Positions 27,199 through 35,737 of a stretch of 64,000 nucleotides of DNA are shown here, piece after piece. A program made the translations under genes and the position numbers. Source of the DNA: Nannocystis sp. (GTDB lineage: Bacteria > Myxococcota_A > Polyangia > Nannocystales > Nannocystaceae); NCBI GenBank assembly GCA_016712315.1, contig JADJRG010000029.1, forward strand, positions 434,001-498,000, written 5' to 3'. Below the pieces are notes generated by a model. It was given only the letters and a program-made list of their open reading frames with translations. It made no database searches and had not been told where the DNA came from. Each line of letters begins with the position of its first letter. The first letter of the stretch is position 1.

Positions 27199-28995
27199 TC
27201 AGCGGCTGCGCGGGGCCGTGGGGGTGAGCTTGAGGGTGATCTGAGCGCTTTCGCGCTCGATGACGACGGCGATCTCAACGCCCGGCTTGAGCGCGGCGAA
27301 GGCGGCCATGTAGTCGTCGAGGTTGTGGATCTCCCGATCGCCGAGGCGCTGGATGATGTCTCCTGCGCGCAGGCCGGCGAGCTCCGCGGGGCCTCCTTCG
27401 CGTACGCCCGAGAGCTTCACGCCGTCGACCTGCGCGGCGTAGTCAGGCACGGTGCCGAGGGAGACTCGGAAGCCCCCGCTGCGGGCGGGGGCCTCCTTTG
27501 CGACGCGGATGTGCTTGAGATCGCTGCGATCGCGCATAATGTGGCCGACCAGGCGAAGCGCGACCTCCGCGACGCGAGCCGCGCCGTCGACGTTGATCCG
27601 CTCGATGTCGTCGCTCGGGCGGTGGTAGTCGTCGTGCGGACCGGTGAAGAAGTGGAGCACGGGGATCCCGACCTCATAAAAGGAGGTCTGATCGGAGGCG
27701 CCGTAGCCGTCGTCGCTGGGGCGGATCTGTAGCGGACCCGCGCTCCTCGCGAGGAGATCTGGCCACTCCTGGGCGGTGCCCGCGCCGGCGACGATGAGCG
27801 CGTCGTCGCGGAGGCGGCCGACCATGTCGAAATTCAGCATGGCGAGGTGCTGCGCCCGCTGCTCCGGGCTGAGCTGCTCGACGAGGTGCTTGGAGCCGAG
27901 CAGGCCCATCTCCTCGGCGCCAAAGGCATAAAAGATGAGATCGAAGGGGCGTGACTCCTTGGGGATCGACGCGAAGGCCGCGGCGAGGGCGAGGACGACG
28001 GCGACACCGGAGGCGTTGTCGTCCGCGCCGTTGTGGATCGCGCGCTCCCCTGGGGCGAGCGAGGAGCTGGTGCCGTGGCCGAGGTGATCCATGTGTGCGC
28101 CGAGGACGATGCTGCGGCCGCCTCCTGCGCCTGGGAGGAGGCCGCCGAGGTTGGCGGTGGCGAGCACGACCGGCGTGAATGGAGTGGCGAGCCGGGCCTT
28201 GCCCGCGCTGCGAGCGCCGGGTCGTGGTAGCCCTCGGCGGGCGCCGAGCGCGGCGAAGAGGGGCGGGGTTTGGCTCTTCGTGAGGGCGACGACGGGGATC
28301 TGTAAGTCGCTGACTTGCCCGTGATTGTGGAAGGGGAGATCGCCCTCGGGATCGACGAGTACGACGCCGAGGGCGCCGTGATCGCGGGCTGTGATCACTT
28401 TGGTCTGTGGTCGGGTGCTGGCAGGCGTGCGGTGGGGGTCGTCGGGGGCGCCGAGGAGGACGACGACGATCGCGCCGCGGACGCGCTCGCTGAGGCCGGT
28501 GTAGTCGCCCGTGCCGGGGCCGTCGGCGGTCAGGCCGTAGCCGACGAAGATCAGGGGCGCTTCGATGGGGCCCGCGGTGAAGGTGTCGTGGCCGAAGGGG
28601 AGCATGGCGTGGGCGAGATCTCGGCCGCCGACGCGGAGCTGGCTGGGGGCCCCGTCCCGGGGGCGGACGCCATCGGTGATCGTAAACGGTTGCCGGTAGC
28701 CGGCTGGGAAGGCCGGTAGAAGGCCGATCCGTTGCATCTCGGCTTGGATGTGATCTTGAACGCGCAGATCGGCGGCGGTCCCGGGCGGGCGGCCCTCCTG
28801 GGCGTCGTCGGCGAGGAAGGCGAGGTGAGCTTGGAGGGTCGCGGTCGCGATCGCTGGCGGCGATTGCCATGGATCGACGGGCTGCGGTTGGTTCGCAGGC
28901 GCGGGGGCGGGCGCGACAGGGGGCTCGGGCGGCGCGCCCTTGCACGCGAGATGGAGGGCGAAGAGGACGAGGAGGCTGAGGCGCGGGCTTGCCAT
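27199..28995 (-). CDS. M28-family zinc aminopeptidase-like lipoprotein with PA and PDZ domains
   Basis: The 598-residue protein has the lipobox LFALHLACKGAPP and a Pro/Ala linker. A PA-like inserted domain comes next (about 130-270). The M28 catalytic domain has zinc ligands in VLGAHMDHLGHG (His, Asp), GADDNASGVAVVL (Asp), YAFGAEEMGLLGS (Glu-Glu), NFDMVGRLRDD and FFTGPHDDYHRPSDD (His). A C-terminal PDZ domain follows (LSGVREGGPAELAGLRAGDI). The layout matches the PA-M28-PDZ exopeptidases of bacteria. It is predicted to be anchored in the envelope and to trim peptides. The ATG at 28995 is preferred because it gives the signal peptide; the frame is open further upstream. Confidence 0.9.
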   Translation of the reverse strand: MASPRLSLLVLFALHLACKGAPPEPPVAPAPAPANQPQPVDPWQSPPAIATATLQAHLAFLADDAQEGRPPGTAADLRVQDHIQAEMQRIGLLPAFPAGYRQPFTITDGVRPRDGAPSQLRVGGRDLAHAMLPFGHDTFTAGPIEAPLIFVGYGLTADGPGTGDYTGLSERVRGAIVVVLLGAPDDPHRTPASTRPQTKVITARDHGALGVVLVDPEGDLPFHNHGQVSDLQIPVVALTKSQTPPLFAALGARRGLPRPGARSAGKARLATPFTPVVLATANLGGLLPGAGGGRSIVLGAHMDHLGHGTSSSLAPGERAIHNGADDNASGVAVVLALAAAFASIPKESRPFDLIFYAFGAEEMGLLGSKHLVEQLSPEQRAQHLAMLNFDMVGRLRDDALIVAGAGTAQEWPDLLARSAGPLQIRPSDDGYGASDQTSFYEVGIPVLHFFTGPHDDYHRPSDDIERINVDGAARVAEVALRLVGHIMRDRSDLKHIRVAKEAPARSGGFRVSLGTVPDYAAQVDGVKLSGVREGGPAELAGLRAGDIIQRLGDREIHNLDDYMAAFAALKPGVEIAVVIERESAQITLKLTPTAPRSR

Positions 28996-29006
28996 CGCGC
29001 GCGAGA

Positions 29007-29603
29007 CTACCAGCCCGGCTGCGAGAGCGGGCCGGTGCGCGGGCTGATGATGTGAGGTCCCGAGCGCTCGCCGCGGGAGGAGAGCAGCGAGACGCGGCTG
29101 CGCCGCAGTAGGCCGGGTTTGATCCCGCCGAGGTCGACGAGCGGCCACGGCGCGGCGGGATCAGCGAGGGTCCCGGGTGGGGTGTGGACGTGGAGGCGGA
29201 GGCCGGCGCGCGAGCGGGGGCGCCGTAGATCCCGGAGCAGGGGCGAGCGGGCGAGTAGGGCCGGCACCCCGTCGGTGAAGAGGAGGGGGAGATCAAAGGC
29301 GTCGGCGAGGTGGGCGACGAGGATCGCGGCGGCGGGGTCGCCGTCGCCGTCAGCCTCGATGCGGATCCCCTGGCCGGCGACGAGGCGCTGATAGCTGCGG
29401 CGGGCGGCGGTGCGGCCGCGTGGGATCAGGTGGATGGCGGCGAGGCGGCCGTGTCGCCGCGCCATGGCGGCGGCGAAGAGCTCGAGGTCGATGACAGAGA
29501 CGACGGACTCGCCGATCCGGGCGCAGGCCTCGTCGAGGGCGGCTCCGTCGATGAATACGGCGACGCGCGGGCGCGGGGCGGTCGGTGCTAGGGGGCTGAT
29601 CAT
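29007..29603 (-). CDS. NYN-domain-like protein (possible PIN-fold nuclease)
   Basis: This 198-residue protein begins with RPRVAVFIDGAALDEA, the N-terminal strand and Asp of NYN (LabA/PIN-fold) domains. The later acidic position is kept (LLFTDGVPALLA), but the usual SGDSDF motif is degenerate. A basic C-terminal region follows (about 150-198). NYN domains are RNA-processing nucleases in some cases, but the loss of acidic residues makes activity doubtful. The ATG at 29603 is chosen as the start before the domain; a longer frame exists. It ends 11 bases before the M28 gene start. Confidence 0.55.
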   Translation of the reverse strand: MISPLAPTAPRPRVAVFIDGAALDEACARIGESVVSVIDLELFAAAMARRHGRLAAIHLIPRGRTAARRSYQRLVAGQGIRIEADGDGDPAAAILVAHLADAFDLPLLFTDGVPALLARSPLLRDLRRPRSRAGLRLHVHTPPGTLADPAAPWPLVDLGGIKPGLLRRSRVSLLSSRGERSGPHIISPRTGPLSQPGW

Positions 29604-29662
29604 GACGGTGGACCTGATAGCGGAGGTGCTTGCTCCCGCGCAGATCATCGGCGGCGAGGCTG

Positions 29663-30694
29663 CTACCAGTCGAGGATGGCGGCGCCCCAGGTGAAGCCCG
29701 AGCCGAAGGCGGTGAGCGCGATCTTCATGCCGCGACGGAGGCGACCGTCGCGCGCGCACTCAGCGAGCAGGAGCGGGATGGTGGCGGCGGTGGTGTTGCC
29801 GTAGCGCTCGATGTTGTGAGGGACCTTCTCGGCGGGCAGGTGGAGGCTCTCCGCGAGGTACTGGTTGATCCGGAGGTTGGCCTGGTGGAAGAAGAAGAGA
29901 TCGATGTCCGCGAGGGCGACGCGCTGATCGTCGCAGGCGCGGCCGAGGACCTCGGTCATGCGGGTGATGGCGTGCTTGAAGACCATGCGGCCGTCCATGT
30001 GCGCCCACAGGTGCGCGGGGTCGACCTTGCCGTTGCCGTCGGCGTCGAGCGGGATGAAGGGGCGCTGCTTGATGTCCCACACCCGCTGGCAGAGGGTCTC
30101 GGCCTCGGAGCCGTCAGCGCCGAGGTAGCAGCCGCGGACGCCTCGATCGTCGGCGGTGGCGGAGACGATCACGGCGCCCGCGCCGTCGCCGAAGAGGGAC
30201 GAGACGGTGCGGCCGCGCGCAGAGAAGTCGAGCGCGGCGGAGTGAGTCTCGGCGCCGACCAGGAGGACGTGCTTGGCCGCGCCCGAGCGGACCCAGGCGT
30301 TGGCGGTGGCGAGCCCGTAGAGGAAGCCGGAGCACTGGTTGCGGAGGTCGAGCGCGGGGATGAATTTTGCGTCTGGCCCTGAGGTCAGGCCGAGCGCGCG
30401 CTGCAGCAGGACGCCGCTGCCGGGGAAGGCGTAGTCGGGGGAGAGGGTGGCGAAGAGGATCAGGTCGAGCTGATGGGGGGCGAGGCGGGCGTCGGCGAGC
30501 GCCTCACGGGCGGCGTGGGCGGCGAGATCCGCGGTGCCGACGCCCGCCTCGGCGAAGCGGCGCGCCTCGATGCCGGTGCGCTGGACGATCCACTCGTGAG
30601 AGGTCTCGACGCCGTAGTCGCGGACGAGCGCGTCGTTTGTGACGATCTCAGGCGGCACGTAGCCGCCGGTGCCGGAGATATAGGCCTGGATCAT
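29663..30694 (-). CDS. 3-oxoacyl-ACP synthase III family (KAS III / FabH-like)
   Basis: This 343-residue thiolase-fold enzyme has the N-terminal ISGTGGYVPPEIVTN and TSHEWIVQRTGIEARR. The catalytic Cys is residue 121 in LDLRNQCSGFLYG, followed by the catalytic His in FFFHQANLRI (about 268) and Asn in IERYGNTTAATIP. FGDGAGAVIV is also family-typical. KAS III condenses acetyl- or branched-acyl-CoA with malonyl-ACP to start fatty acids, but related proteins act in natural-product and hydrocarbon pathways. An unusual stretch near residues 213-226, PLDADGNGKVDPAHLW, looks like a calcium-binding EF-hand loop. The ATG at 30694 fits the family start. Confidence 0.88.
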   Translation of the reverse strand: MIQAYISGTGGYVPPEIVTNDALVRDYGVETSHEWIVQRTGIEARRFAEAGVGTADLAAHAAREALADARLAPHQLDLILFATLSPDYAFPGSGVLLQRALGLTSGPDAKFIPALDLRNQCSGFLYGLATANAWVRSGAAKHVLLVGAETHSAALDFSARGRTVSSLFGDGAGAVIVSATADDRGVRGCYLGADGSEAETLCQRVWDIKQRPFIPLDADGNGKVDPAHLWAHMDGRMVFKHAITRMTEVLGRACDDQRVALADIDLFFFHQANLRINQYLAESLHLPAEKVPHNIERYGNTTAATIPLLLAECARDGRLRRGMKIALTAFGSGFTWGAAILDW

Positions 30695-30753
30695 GGCGCG
30701 GTCCTTCGCTGCTGGGAGAGCGGCCGAGAGCGTATCATGCCGGCCTCGGCCGC

Positions 30754-31752
30754 TCAGCGCGGCTCGATGGGCTCGGTCGGCAGATCGTCGGCGTCGCCGG
30801 CCTCGATCTCCTTCCAGAGGCCCATGACCATCTCCTCCTGGGTCTCCCACTCCTCGCCGTCGAGGCCGCGGGTCGGCTCCTTACCGAGCATCTTGAGGGT
30901 GATCGGTTGATCGGGATCGATGCCATAACGCGCGGCGCGGTTGTTGAAGTACTTGCGCATGGTCGCCGCTCGGTCCTCGGACTTGGACGGGCAGATCTTG
31001 CCGCCGCTGACGGCGCGATGGATGTTCCCCCAGGTGGGCTCGACGACCACGTCGAAGCTCTCTCCGTCGCCGCCCTTGCAGCGGATCGGGCCGCTGAGCA
31101 TCTTGCGGAGCGCGCGCTCGGCGGCCCGCCGGTAGAGGAGGATGTCGACGATTGGATCGCAGAGGACCCGCGGATCGGCGCTCTGATCCCAGAGCAGCGT
31201 GAAGTAGTTGGAGTTCATCCCGAAGAGGCCGTAGGTCTGCCAGAGGGCGGGATCGACCGAGTGCGGGTTGCCCTCGTAGCGGACTGACATGCGGCGCCAC
31301 GCCTGGTAGCTCGCGGTGAGATCGGGGGAGAGGCGGTGGACGAGGCCGTGCTGGTAGCTCGACTCGCGCAGGGCGATCAGGTTGAGGAGCTTGCGAAAGT
31401 CCTCGTGGACGCCGAGGCGACGGGCCACGTGCGCCATGACCTTCTTGGTGTAGCGCTGGCTCTCCTTGGTGATCCGCGGGCGGCGCTCGTCGAGGCTGTG
31501 TACGCACTGTTTGGGGACGAAGGGGCTCGCGGCGGGCTGCTCGTCGTCGCCCTCGGGCGCGGCGACGACGTCGGCGGCTTCAGCGCCCTGGAAGAGCTCG
31601 AGGAAGCCGTCGACGTCGATCGCGAAGGCCTCGCGCGCCTCGGCGGTGTCGGCGGGCTCGCTGGTCTCGGCGGTGTCGGCCTCGTCGTTGGGCGGGTCGG
31701 CGCTGCAGGCGAGGGTGAAGCTGCAGAGTAGGGTAGCGAGTGCGCGTCGCAT
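30754..31752 (-). CDS. Lysozyme-like (transglycosylase-like) lipoprotein
   Basis: The 332-residue protein has a lipobox LCSFTLACSADPP and an acidic linker (about 20-80). The C-terminal domain has LLNLIALRESSYQHG followed by WQTYGLFGMNSNYFTLLW, the pattern of lysozyme-like lytic transglycosylases: a catalytic Glu in a helix, then a Gly-rich GLFGMN loop as in GLxQ(M/I)xxxT. It is therefore a likely envelope peptidoglycan-active enzyme, but divergent from known families. The ATG at 31752 begins the signal peptide. Confidence 0.65.
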   Translation of the reverse strand: MRRALATLLCSFTLACSADPPNDEADTAETSEPADTAEAREAFAIDVDGFLELFQGAEAADVVAAPEGDDEQPAASPFVPKQCVHSLDERRPRITKESQRYTKKVMAHVARRLGVHEDFRKLLNLIALRESSYQHGLVHRLSPDLTASYQAWRRMSVRYEGNPHSVDPALWQTYGLFGMNSNYFTLLWDQSADPRVLCDPIVDILLYRRAAERALRKMLSGPIRCKGGDGESFDVVVEPTWGNIHRAVSGGKICPSKSEDRAATMRKYFNNRAARYGIDPDQPITLKMLGKEPTRGLDGEEWETQEEMVMGLWKEIEAGDADDLPTEPIEPR

Positions 31753-32475
31753 CAGGATATCTCTCCTTGGTCACGCCTCGGCGACAGGCCGCGATGGTGC
31801 GGGCTGCGCGGGGCTCGGGCCGGCTGGGAGGTCGTGCCAGGGCAGTGGTTGTTGCAGGTGCTGTCCACGGTTTCGCGCGGGATCTGGGGCAACGGGGTCG
31901 CCATCATATCGGGGGTTCGCCGGCTTTCGTAGTGCGCTCTACGCGGCTTTACAGGGGCGCGGCCGCGTGTCGGCCGAGGTGGTTATTGTGACAGTGGCAC
32001 ATTAGCGCCCCGCGCGAGCGCGTCACGTCCGCGGCGCGGCGCAAGATGTCGTGGCGAATGATCATGTCTGAACGCTATATGTTGTGGTCGTGCTCTGCGG
32101 GAGATCATGCGCTGCGCGCGGTCTCACGGGCCTGTATCGCGCCACGCGGGCTCGCGCGGCGTGAGGACGCGCGAGCTGCCGCGCGAAGGCGGACGCGCGC
32201 GGAGGTGGGGGCTGGAGGCGACGGGATCGTCCGCCGCGGCAGCGCGGCGCCCTCATGTGCGGTCGCGGGCGCGAAGGTCGTCGATGCTCATGTCTCTTCA
32301 AACATGGTTTGAAAGACATGGATGAAGCGACATATTGAGATCCATGCAGTCGGCGCCCTAGGTCGTCGAGGCCGGTGGATCGAGCCCGATCGAGCGGTGA
32401 TAATTGTGTTTACAGGGGCACAAAAGAAACATGTGGCGCGCCCTGAGGTGCTCACTACACTCGATCTCGAGCAAG
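31753..32475. other. Long intergenic region between divergent lipoprotein genes
   Basis: This 720-base gap separates the minus-strand lysozyme-like gene from the plus-strand M15 gene. Short open frames exist but have no start context or family features. It holds an imperfect palindrome (separate entry at 32289-32320) and two copies of TTTACAGGGGC (near 31949 and 32409). I cannot assign promoters with confidence. Confidence 0.6.
32289..32320. promoter_or_regulatory. Imperfect 14-bp palindrome in the divergent intergenic region
   Basis: Left arm CATGTCTCTTCAAAC (32289-32303) and right arm GTTTGAAAGACATG (32307-32320) are complementary except for one bulged base. The 3-base loop is ATG. There is no T run after it on either strand, so an operator or mRNA hairpin is more likely than a terminator. 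Confidence 0.45.
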
Positions 32476-33774
32476 ATGCAGACGCAACGAACGAGGGCTT
32501 GGAAGTGGAGAAGCTGGAGCGTGGCGGCAGCGCTCGGGTCGGCGCTGGCGGGCTGCGGCGACGATCTGGTGGCGGCCGAGAGCGACGATGGGGGCGCTGT
32601 GTCGACGTCGTCGGCCGGTGAGGGGACGAGCGGCGGCACTTCAGGGGCGAGCGACGGCAGCACGGGGTCGACGAGCGCCGGGGGCGAGAGCGCGGGCGAG
32701 GGCGAGGGCTGCGGGGAGCCGGCGAGCGTCAGCTTCATCTCGCCGGGGGCCGCCGCGGAGAATCCGATCTGGCTGGCAGTCGCGGCGGAGGGCGCGGTCG
32801 CGACGGTGCGTTATTCGGCGGAAGGGGTGCAGGCGCTCGGCGAGAGCGACGACCCGGAGAGCGACTTCGGGGTCTCCGTGACCCTCGAGACGCTCGGACC
32901 ACGCAGCCTGCACGCGGTCGCTTACGACGCGTGCGGCGAGGCCGTAGCCGCGGCGGTGCAGGTGACGACGGTGAGTGAAGGCGAAGAGGATGAGGAGCCG
33001 GAGGGGGAGCCGGGTGAGGTCTGTTATCCCGGCGCGGACGCGATGTGGTCGCTCTGTTGGGCGCTCAGCGCTCCGGCGGATCCCGAGGGCTACACGTACC
33101 CGCCGCCGCTCGATATGTCGCCGAACTACCGCGCTCCGGTCGCGTACGTGGCGCTCAGCGGGCTCGATCTGGACGTGTCGATCGCGCCGAACTTCCAGCT
33201 CCATGAGCTGGTACGCCCGGAATTCGGGGACTTCGTGGTGCTGCAGCCGAAGGCGGTGGGGCGGCTGCAGGCGCTGCGCGACGCGCTGGGATCGTTGACG
33301 GTCACGTCGGGCTATCGCAACCCGCAGCACAACATGAGCGTGGGTGGGGCGACGTGGTCGCGTCACATGTACGGCGACGCCTTCGATCTGAAGCCGAACT
33401 CAGCGACCTTGCAGGCGCTGTTCGAGCGCTGCGCGGCCGAGGGCGCGAGCTTCCGCCAGTTGTACGAGGACCACGTGCACTGCGACTGGCGTGATGTCGC
33501 GGTCGATGAGGGCTTCTTCGGGCCGCTCAGCGGCGCGCCCGCGCCTGCTCTTCCGCCGGTGATCTCGGTGTCGTTGATCCGCGACGGAGACAGTTGGCTG
33601 GCGCCCGCGAGCGGTTGGGATGAAGGTGAGCCGCTGCGGGAGTGGCGAGCGATGGACTCGAAGGGGGCGCTGTTGGCGGTGAGCACCGCCAGGCGGTTTA
33701 CACCCCCCGAGGGGAGCACGCGGGTGCAGGTTCGAGTGGGCGGTGTGGCGCTGCGCGAGGTGACGCTGCCCTGA
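32476..33774 (+). CDS. M15-type D-Ala-D-Ala carboxypeptidase-like lipoprotein
   Basis: The 432-residue protein has a basic N-terminus, a lipobox AAALGSALAGCGDD and a Ser/Thr/Gly/Glu linker (about 30-80). A small beta-sandwich-like region follows, and a C-terminal Peptidase_M15_3 domain (about 230-370). The domain has FQLHELVRPE, VGRLQALRDALG, LTVTSGYRNPQHNMSVGG, SRHMYGDAFDLKP (zinc His and Asp) and YEDHVHCDWRD (zinc His). Such proteins cleave D-Ala-D-Ala-type bonds in peptidoglycan. The ATG at 32476 is preferred over 32404 because it starts a normal signal peptide. It is convergent with the BtuC-like permease gene. Confidence 0.85.
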   Translation: MQTQRTRAWKWRSWSVAAALGSALAGCGDDLVAAESDDGGAVSTSSAGEGTSGGTSGASDGSTGSTSAGGESAGEGEGCGEPASVSFISPGAAAENPIWLAVAAEGAVATVRYSAEGVQALGESDDPESDFGVSVTLETLGPRSLHAVAYDACGEAVAAAVQVTTVSEGEEDEEPEGEPGEVCYPGADAMWSLCWALSAPADPEGYTYPPPLDMSPNYRAPVAYVALSGLDLDVSIAPNFQLHELVRPEFGDFVVLQPKAVGRLQALRDALGSLTVTSGYRNPQHNMSVGGATWSRHMYGDAFDLKPNSATLQALFERCAAEGASFRQLYEDHVHCDWRDVAVDEGFFGPLSGAPAPALPPVISVSLIRDGDSWLAPASGWDEGEPLREWRAMDSKGALLAVSTARRFTPPEGSTRVQVRVGGVALREVTLP

Positions 33775-33791
33775 GTTCGCGCGTGTAAGGT

Positions 33792-34802
33792 CTAGGGATG
33801 GCGCCGCTGATGGCGCCACAACACCCAAAGGAAGCAGGGGCCGCCGACGAGGCTGGTGAGGACTCCAGGTGGGAGGGCGACCGCCGTGACCGTGCGGGTG
33901 AATGTGTCGATGAGGAGCAGCAAGAGCGCGCCGAGCAGGCCCGAGATAGGGAGTAGCCAGCGATGTCCGGGGCCGACCAGCAGGCGCGCGAGGTGCGGGA
34001 CGATCAGGCCGATGAAGCCGATCACCCCGGCGATGGCGGTCGATGCGCCGATCAGCAGGCCGATCGCGAGCAAGGCCAGGCCGTAGAAGCGGCGCAGGTC
34101 GAGGCCGAGGCTGCGCGCAGTGTCGGCGCCGAGGTGGAGCGCGTCGAGATCGCGGCGCAGCCAGTGAGCGAGGGCGAGACCCGCGAGCACCGGCGGGGTC
34201 GCGATCCAGAGGTGCTGCCATGTGCGGCCCTCGAAGGAGCCCATGAGCCAGCGCATGACCCGAAGGCCGAGATCCCAGCGCTCGCTGTAGATCGCGAGGA
34301 TGAGGGTGGTGATCGCAGAGGTGATCGCGGCGATGGCGACCCCAGCGAGCAGCAGCGTGGCGATCTCGAGGCGGGCACCGACGAGCAGGAGGAGGACCAA
34401 CAGCATGACGACCGCGCCGAGCGCGGCGAGGGTCGGGGTGATCCAGGGGCCGAGAGCCTCGAGGCCGAGCGTGAAGCCGAGCACGGCGGCGAGTGCAGCT
34501 CCAGCGCTGATCCCGAGGATGCCGGGGTCGGCGAGCGGGTTGCGGAAGACGCCTTGAGTGAGCGCGCCAGCGACGCCGAGGGCCGCGCCGAGCAGGACGG
34601 CGAGCAGAGCGCGCGGGAGCCGGAGATCCCAGATGATCGCGTGAGCGGTGGGGGTGATGCCAGGACGGTCGGCGCCGAGGTGATGCGCGAGCACGTCAGC
34701 GACGTCGGCCAGGTGGAGCTCTCCAGGGCCGATCGTGAGCGCGCAGAGGAGCGCGATCAGGGCCGCCAGGACAGCGAGTAGGAGGCGCGCTCCGCGGTTC
34801 AC
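33792..34802 (-). CDS. FecCD-family ABC transporter permease (BtuC-like)
   Basis: The 336-residue permease has about ten hydrophobic segments. It carries the family motifs LRLPRALLAVLLGAALGVAG, GVFRNPLADPGILGISAGA, GVIGFIGLIVPHLARLL and LPPGVLTSLVGGPCFLWVL. FecCD permeases import cobalamin, heme or siderophores. The cobalamin riboswitch upstream of the operon points to vitamin B12. The start is GTG at 34802, overlapping the binding-protein stop by four bases. It is the last gene of the operon; no partner ATPase (BtuD) follows. Confidence 0.9.
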   Translation of the reverse strand: MNRGARLLLAVLAALIALLCALTIGPGELHLADVADVLAHHLGADRPGITPTAHAIIWDLRLPRALLAVLLGAALGVAGALTQGVFRNPLADPGILGISAGAALAAVLGFTLGLEALGPWITPTLAALGAVVMLLVLLLLVGARLEIATLLLAGVAIAAITSAITTLILAIYSERWDLGLRVMRWLMGSFEGRTWQHLWIATPPVLAGLALAHWLRRDLDALHLGADTARSLGLDLRRFYGLALLAIGLLIGASTAIAGVIGFIGLIVPHLARLLVGPGHRWLLPISGLLGALLLLLIDTFTRTVTAVALPPGVLTSLVGGPCFLWVLWRHQRRHP

Positions 34803-35737
34803 GGCGGCTCCGTGAGCGCGATGCGGCGGGCTTGGAGGCGCTCGGCCGCGCTGATCATGCCGGCGCCGATGCTGCTGAGCTCAGGCGCGGGGATGGCGAA
34901 GATCCCAGCTCGGCGGGCCGCTTGTGTCGCTCGGATCCCGCTGCGTTGGGCGAATTCGCGCTCAGCCTCGGGGCAAGGCAGAGGCTCACAGGTGAGCACG
35001 ATGACCTCCGGGTCCCAGGCGACGAGCTGCTCGAGGCCGAGGGGGACGTGACCGACGAGCCCGCGCTCAGCGGCGAGGTTGCGAAGGCCGGCCTGTCGCG
35101 CGATCGCGTCGAAGCTCGTGTCAGCGCCGGCGACGAGGCCGTCCCCCCACGAGATCGCGAGCATGGGGCGACCGCGTGAGTGATCGGCGGCGAGCGAGGC
35201 GAGGCGAGCGTCCCACTGCTGGAGGAGGACCCCGGCTTCAGCGTCGGCGTCGGCGGCGCGCGCGAGGGCGCGGAGGTTGCCTCGGAGGTCGTCAAAGCTG
35301 GCGAATCGGTCGAAGGTGAGCGTGCGGACGCCGTGGGCCTCGATGAAGGCGCGGGTCTCGGGGGCGTTGAAGCTGGCGAGTACGACGAGATCAGGGGAGC
35401 GGGCGAGCAAGGCCTCGCTGGCGCCGGCGATCCTCGGTCGATCGGCGGGCCACTGATCGACGACCGTAGAGTAGCGGGGATCGTCGGCGAGGGGCGAGAC
35501 GGCGACGACGCGGGCGCGTACGGCAGGTCCGAGCTGCCACAGTAATTCGTCGGCGAGTACGGTCTGGGAGGCGATCCGTGCGCTCGTTTGCGCTTGTGGG
35601 GCCGCCGGGGCGCGACAGGCGAGCGCTGCGAGGGCGATGAGGAGGGCGATGAGGAGCGCGCGGGTCGAGCCTGGAGCTCGGTGCGGCTCGCGGCGATGAT
35701 GGCGGCGTACGACGCGCTGGCTCGGCGCGGTGATCAT
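34799..35737 (-). CDS. Periplasmic binding lipoprotein of a cobalamin-type ABC transporter (BtuF-like)
   Basis: The 312-residue protein has a long basic N-terminus, a lipobox LLIALAALACRAPA and the type III binding-protein fold: RIASQTVLADELLWQL, ALLARSPDLVVLASF, LTFDRFASFDDLRGN and LEQLVAWDPEVIVLT. These match the BtuF/TroA clamshell proteins, here lipid-anchored in the envelope. The ATG at 35737 overlaps the previous stop by four bases; an ATG two codons earlier (35743) is also possible. It should deliver the ligand to the BtuC-like permease encoded next. Confidence 0.87.
   Translation of the reverse strand: MITAPSQRVVRRHHRREPHRAPGSTRALLIALLIALAALACRAPAAPQAQTSARIASQTVLADELLWQLGPAVRARVVAVSPLADDPRYSTVVDQWPADRPRIAGASEALLARSPDLVVLASFNAPETRAFIEAHGVRTLTFDRFASFDDLRGNLRALARAADADAEAGVLLQQWDARLASLAADHSRGRPMLAISWGDGLVAGADTSFDAIARQAGLRNLAAERGLVGHVPLGLEQLVAWDPEVIVLTCEPLPCPEAEREFAQRSGIRATQAARRAGIFAIPAPELSSIGAGMISAAERLQARRIALTEPP

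Noticed and set aside
31997..32015. Possible sigma-54 promoter (TGGCAC...)
   Set aside because: The -24-like TGGCAC is present, but the required GC at -12 (TTGC) is absent at the right spacing.
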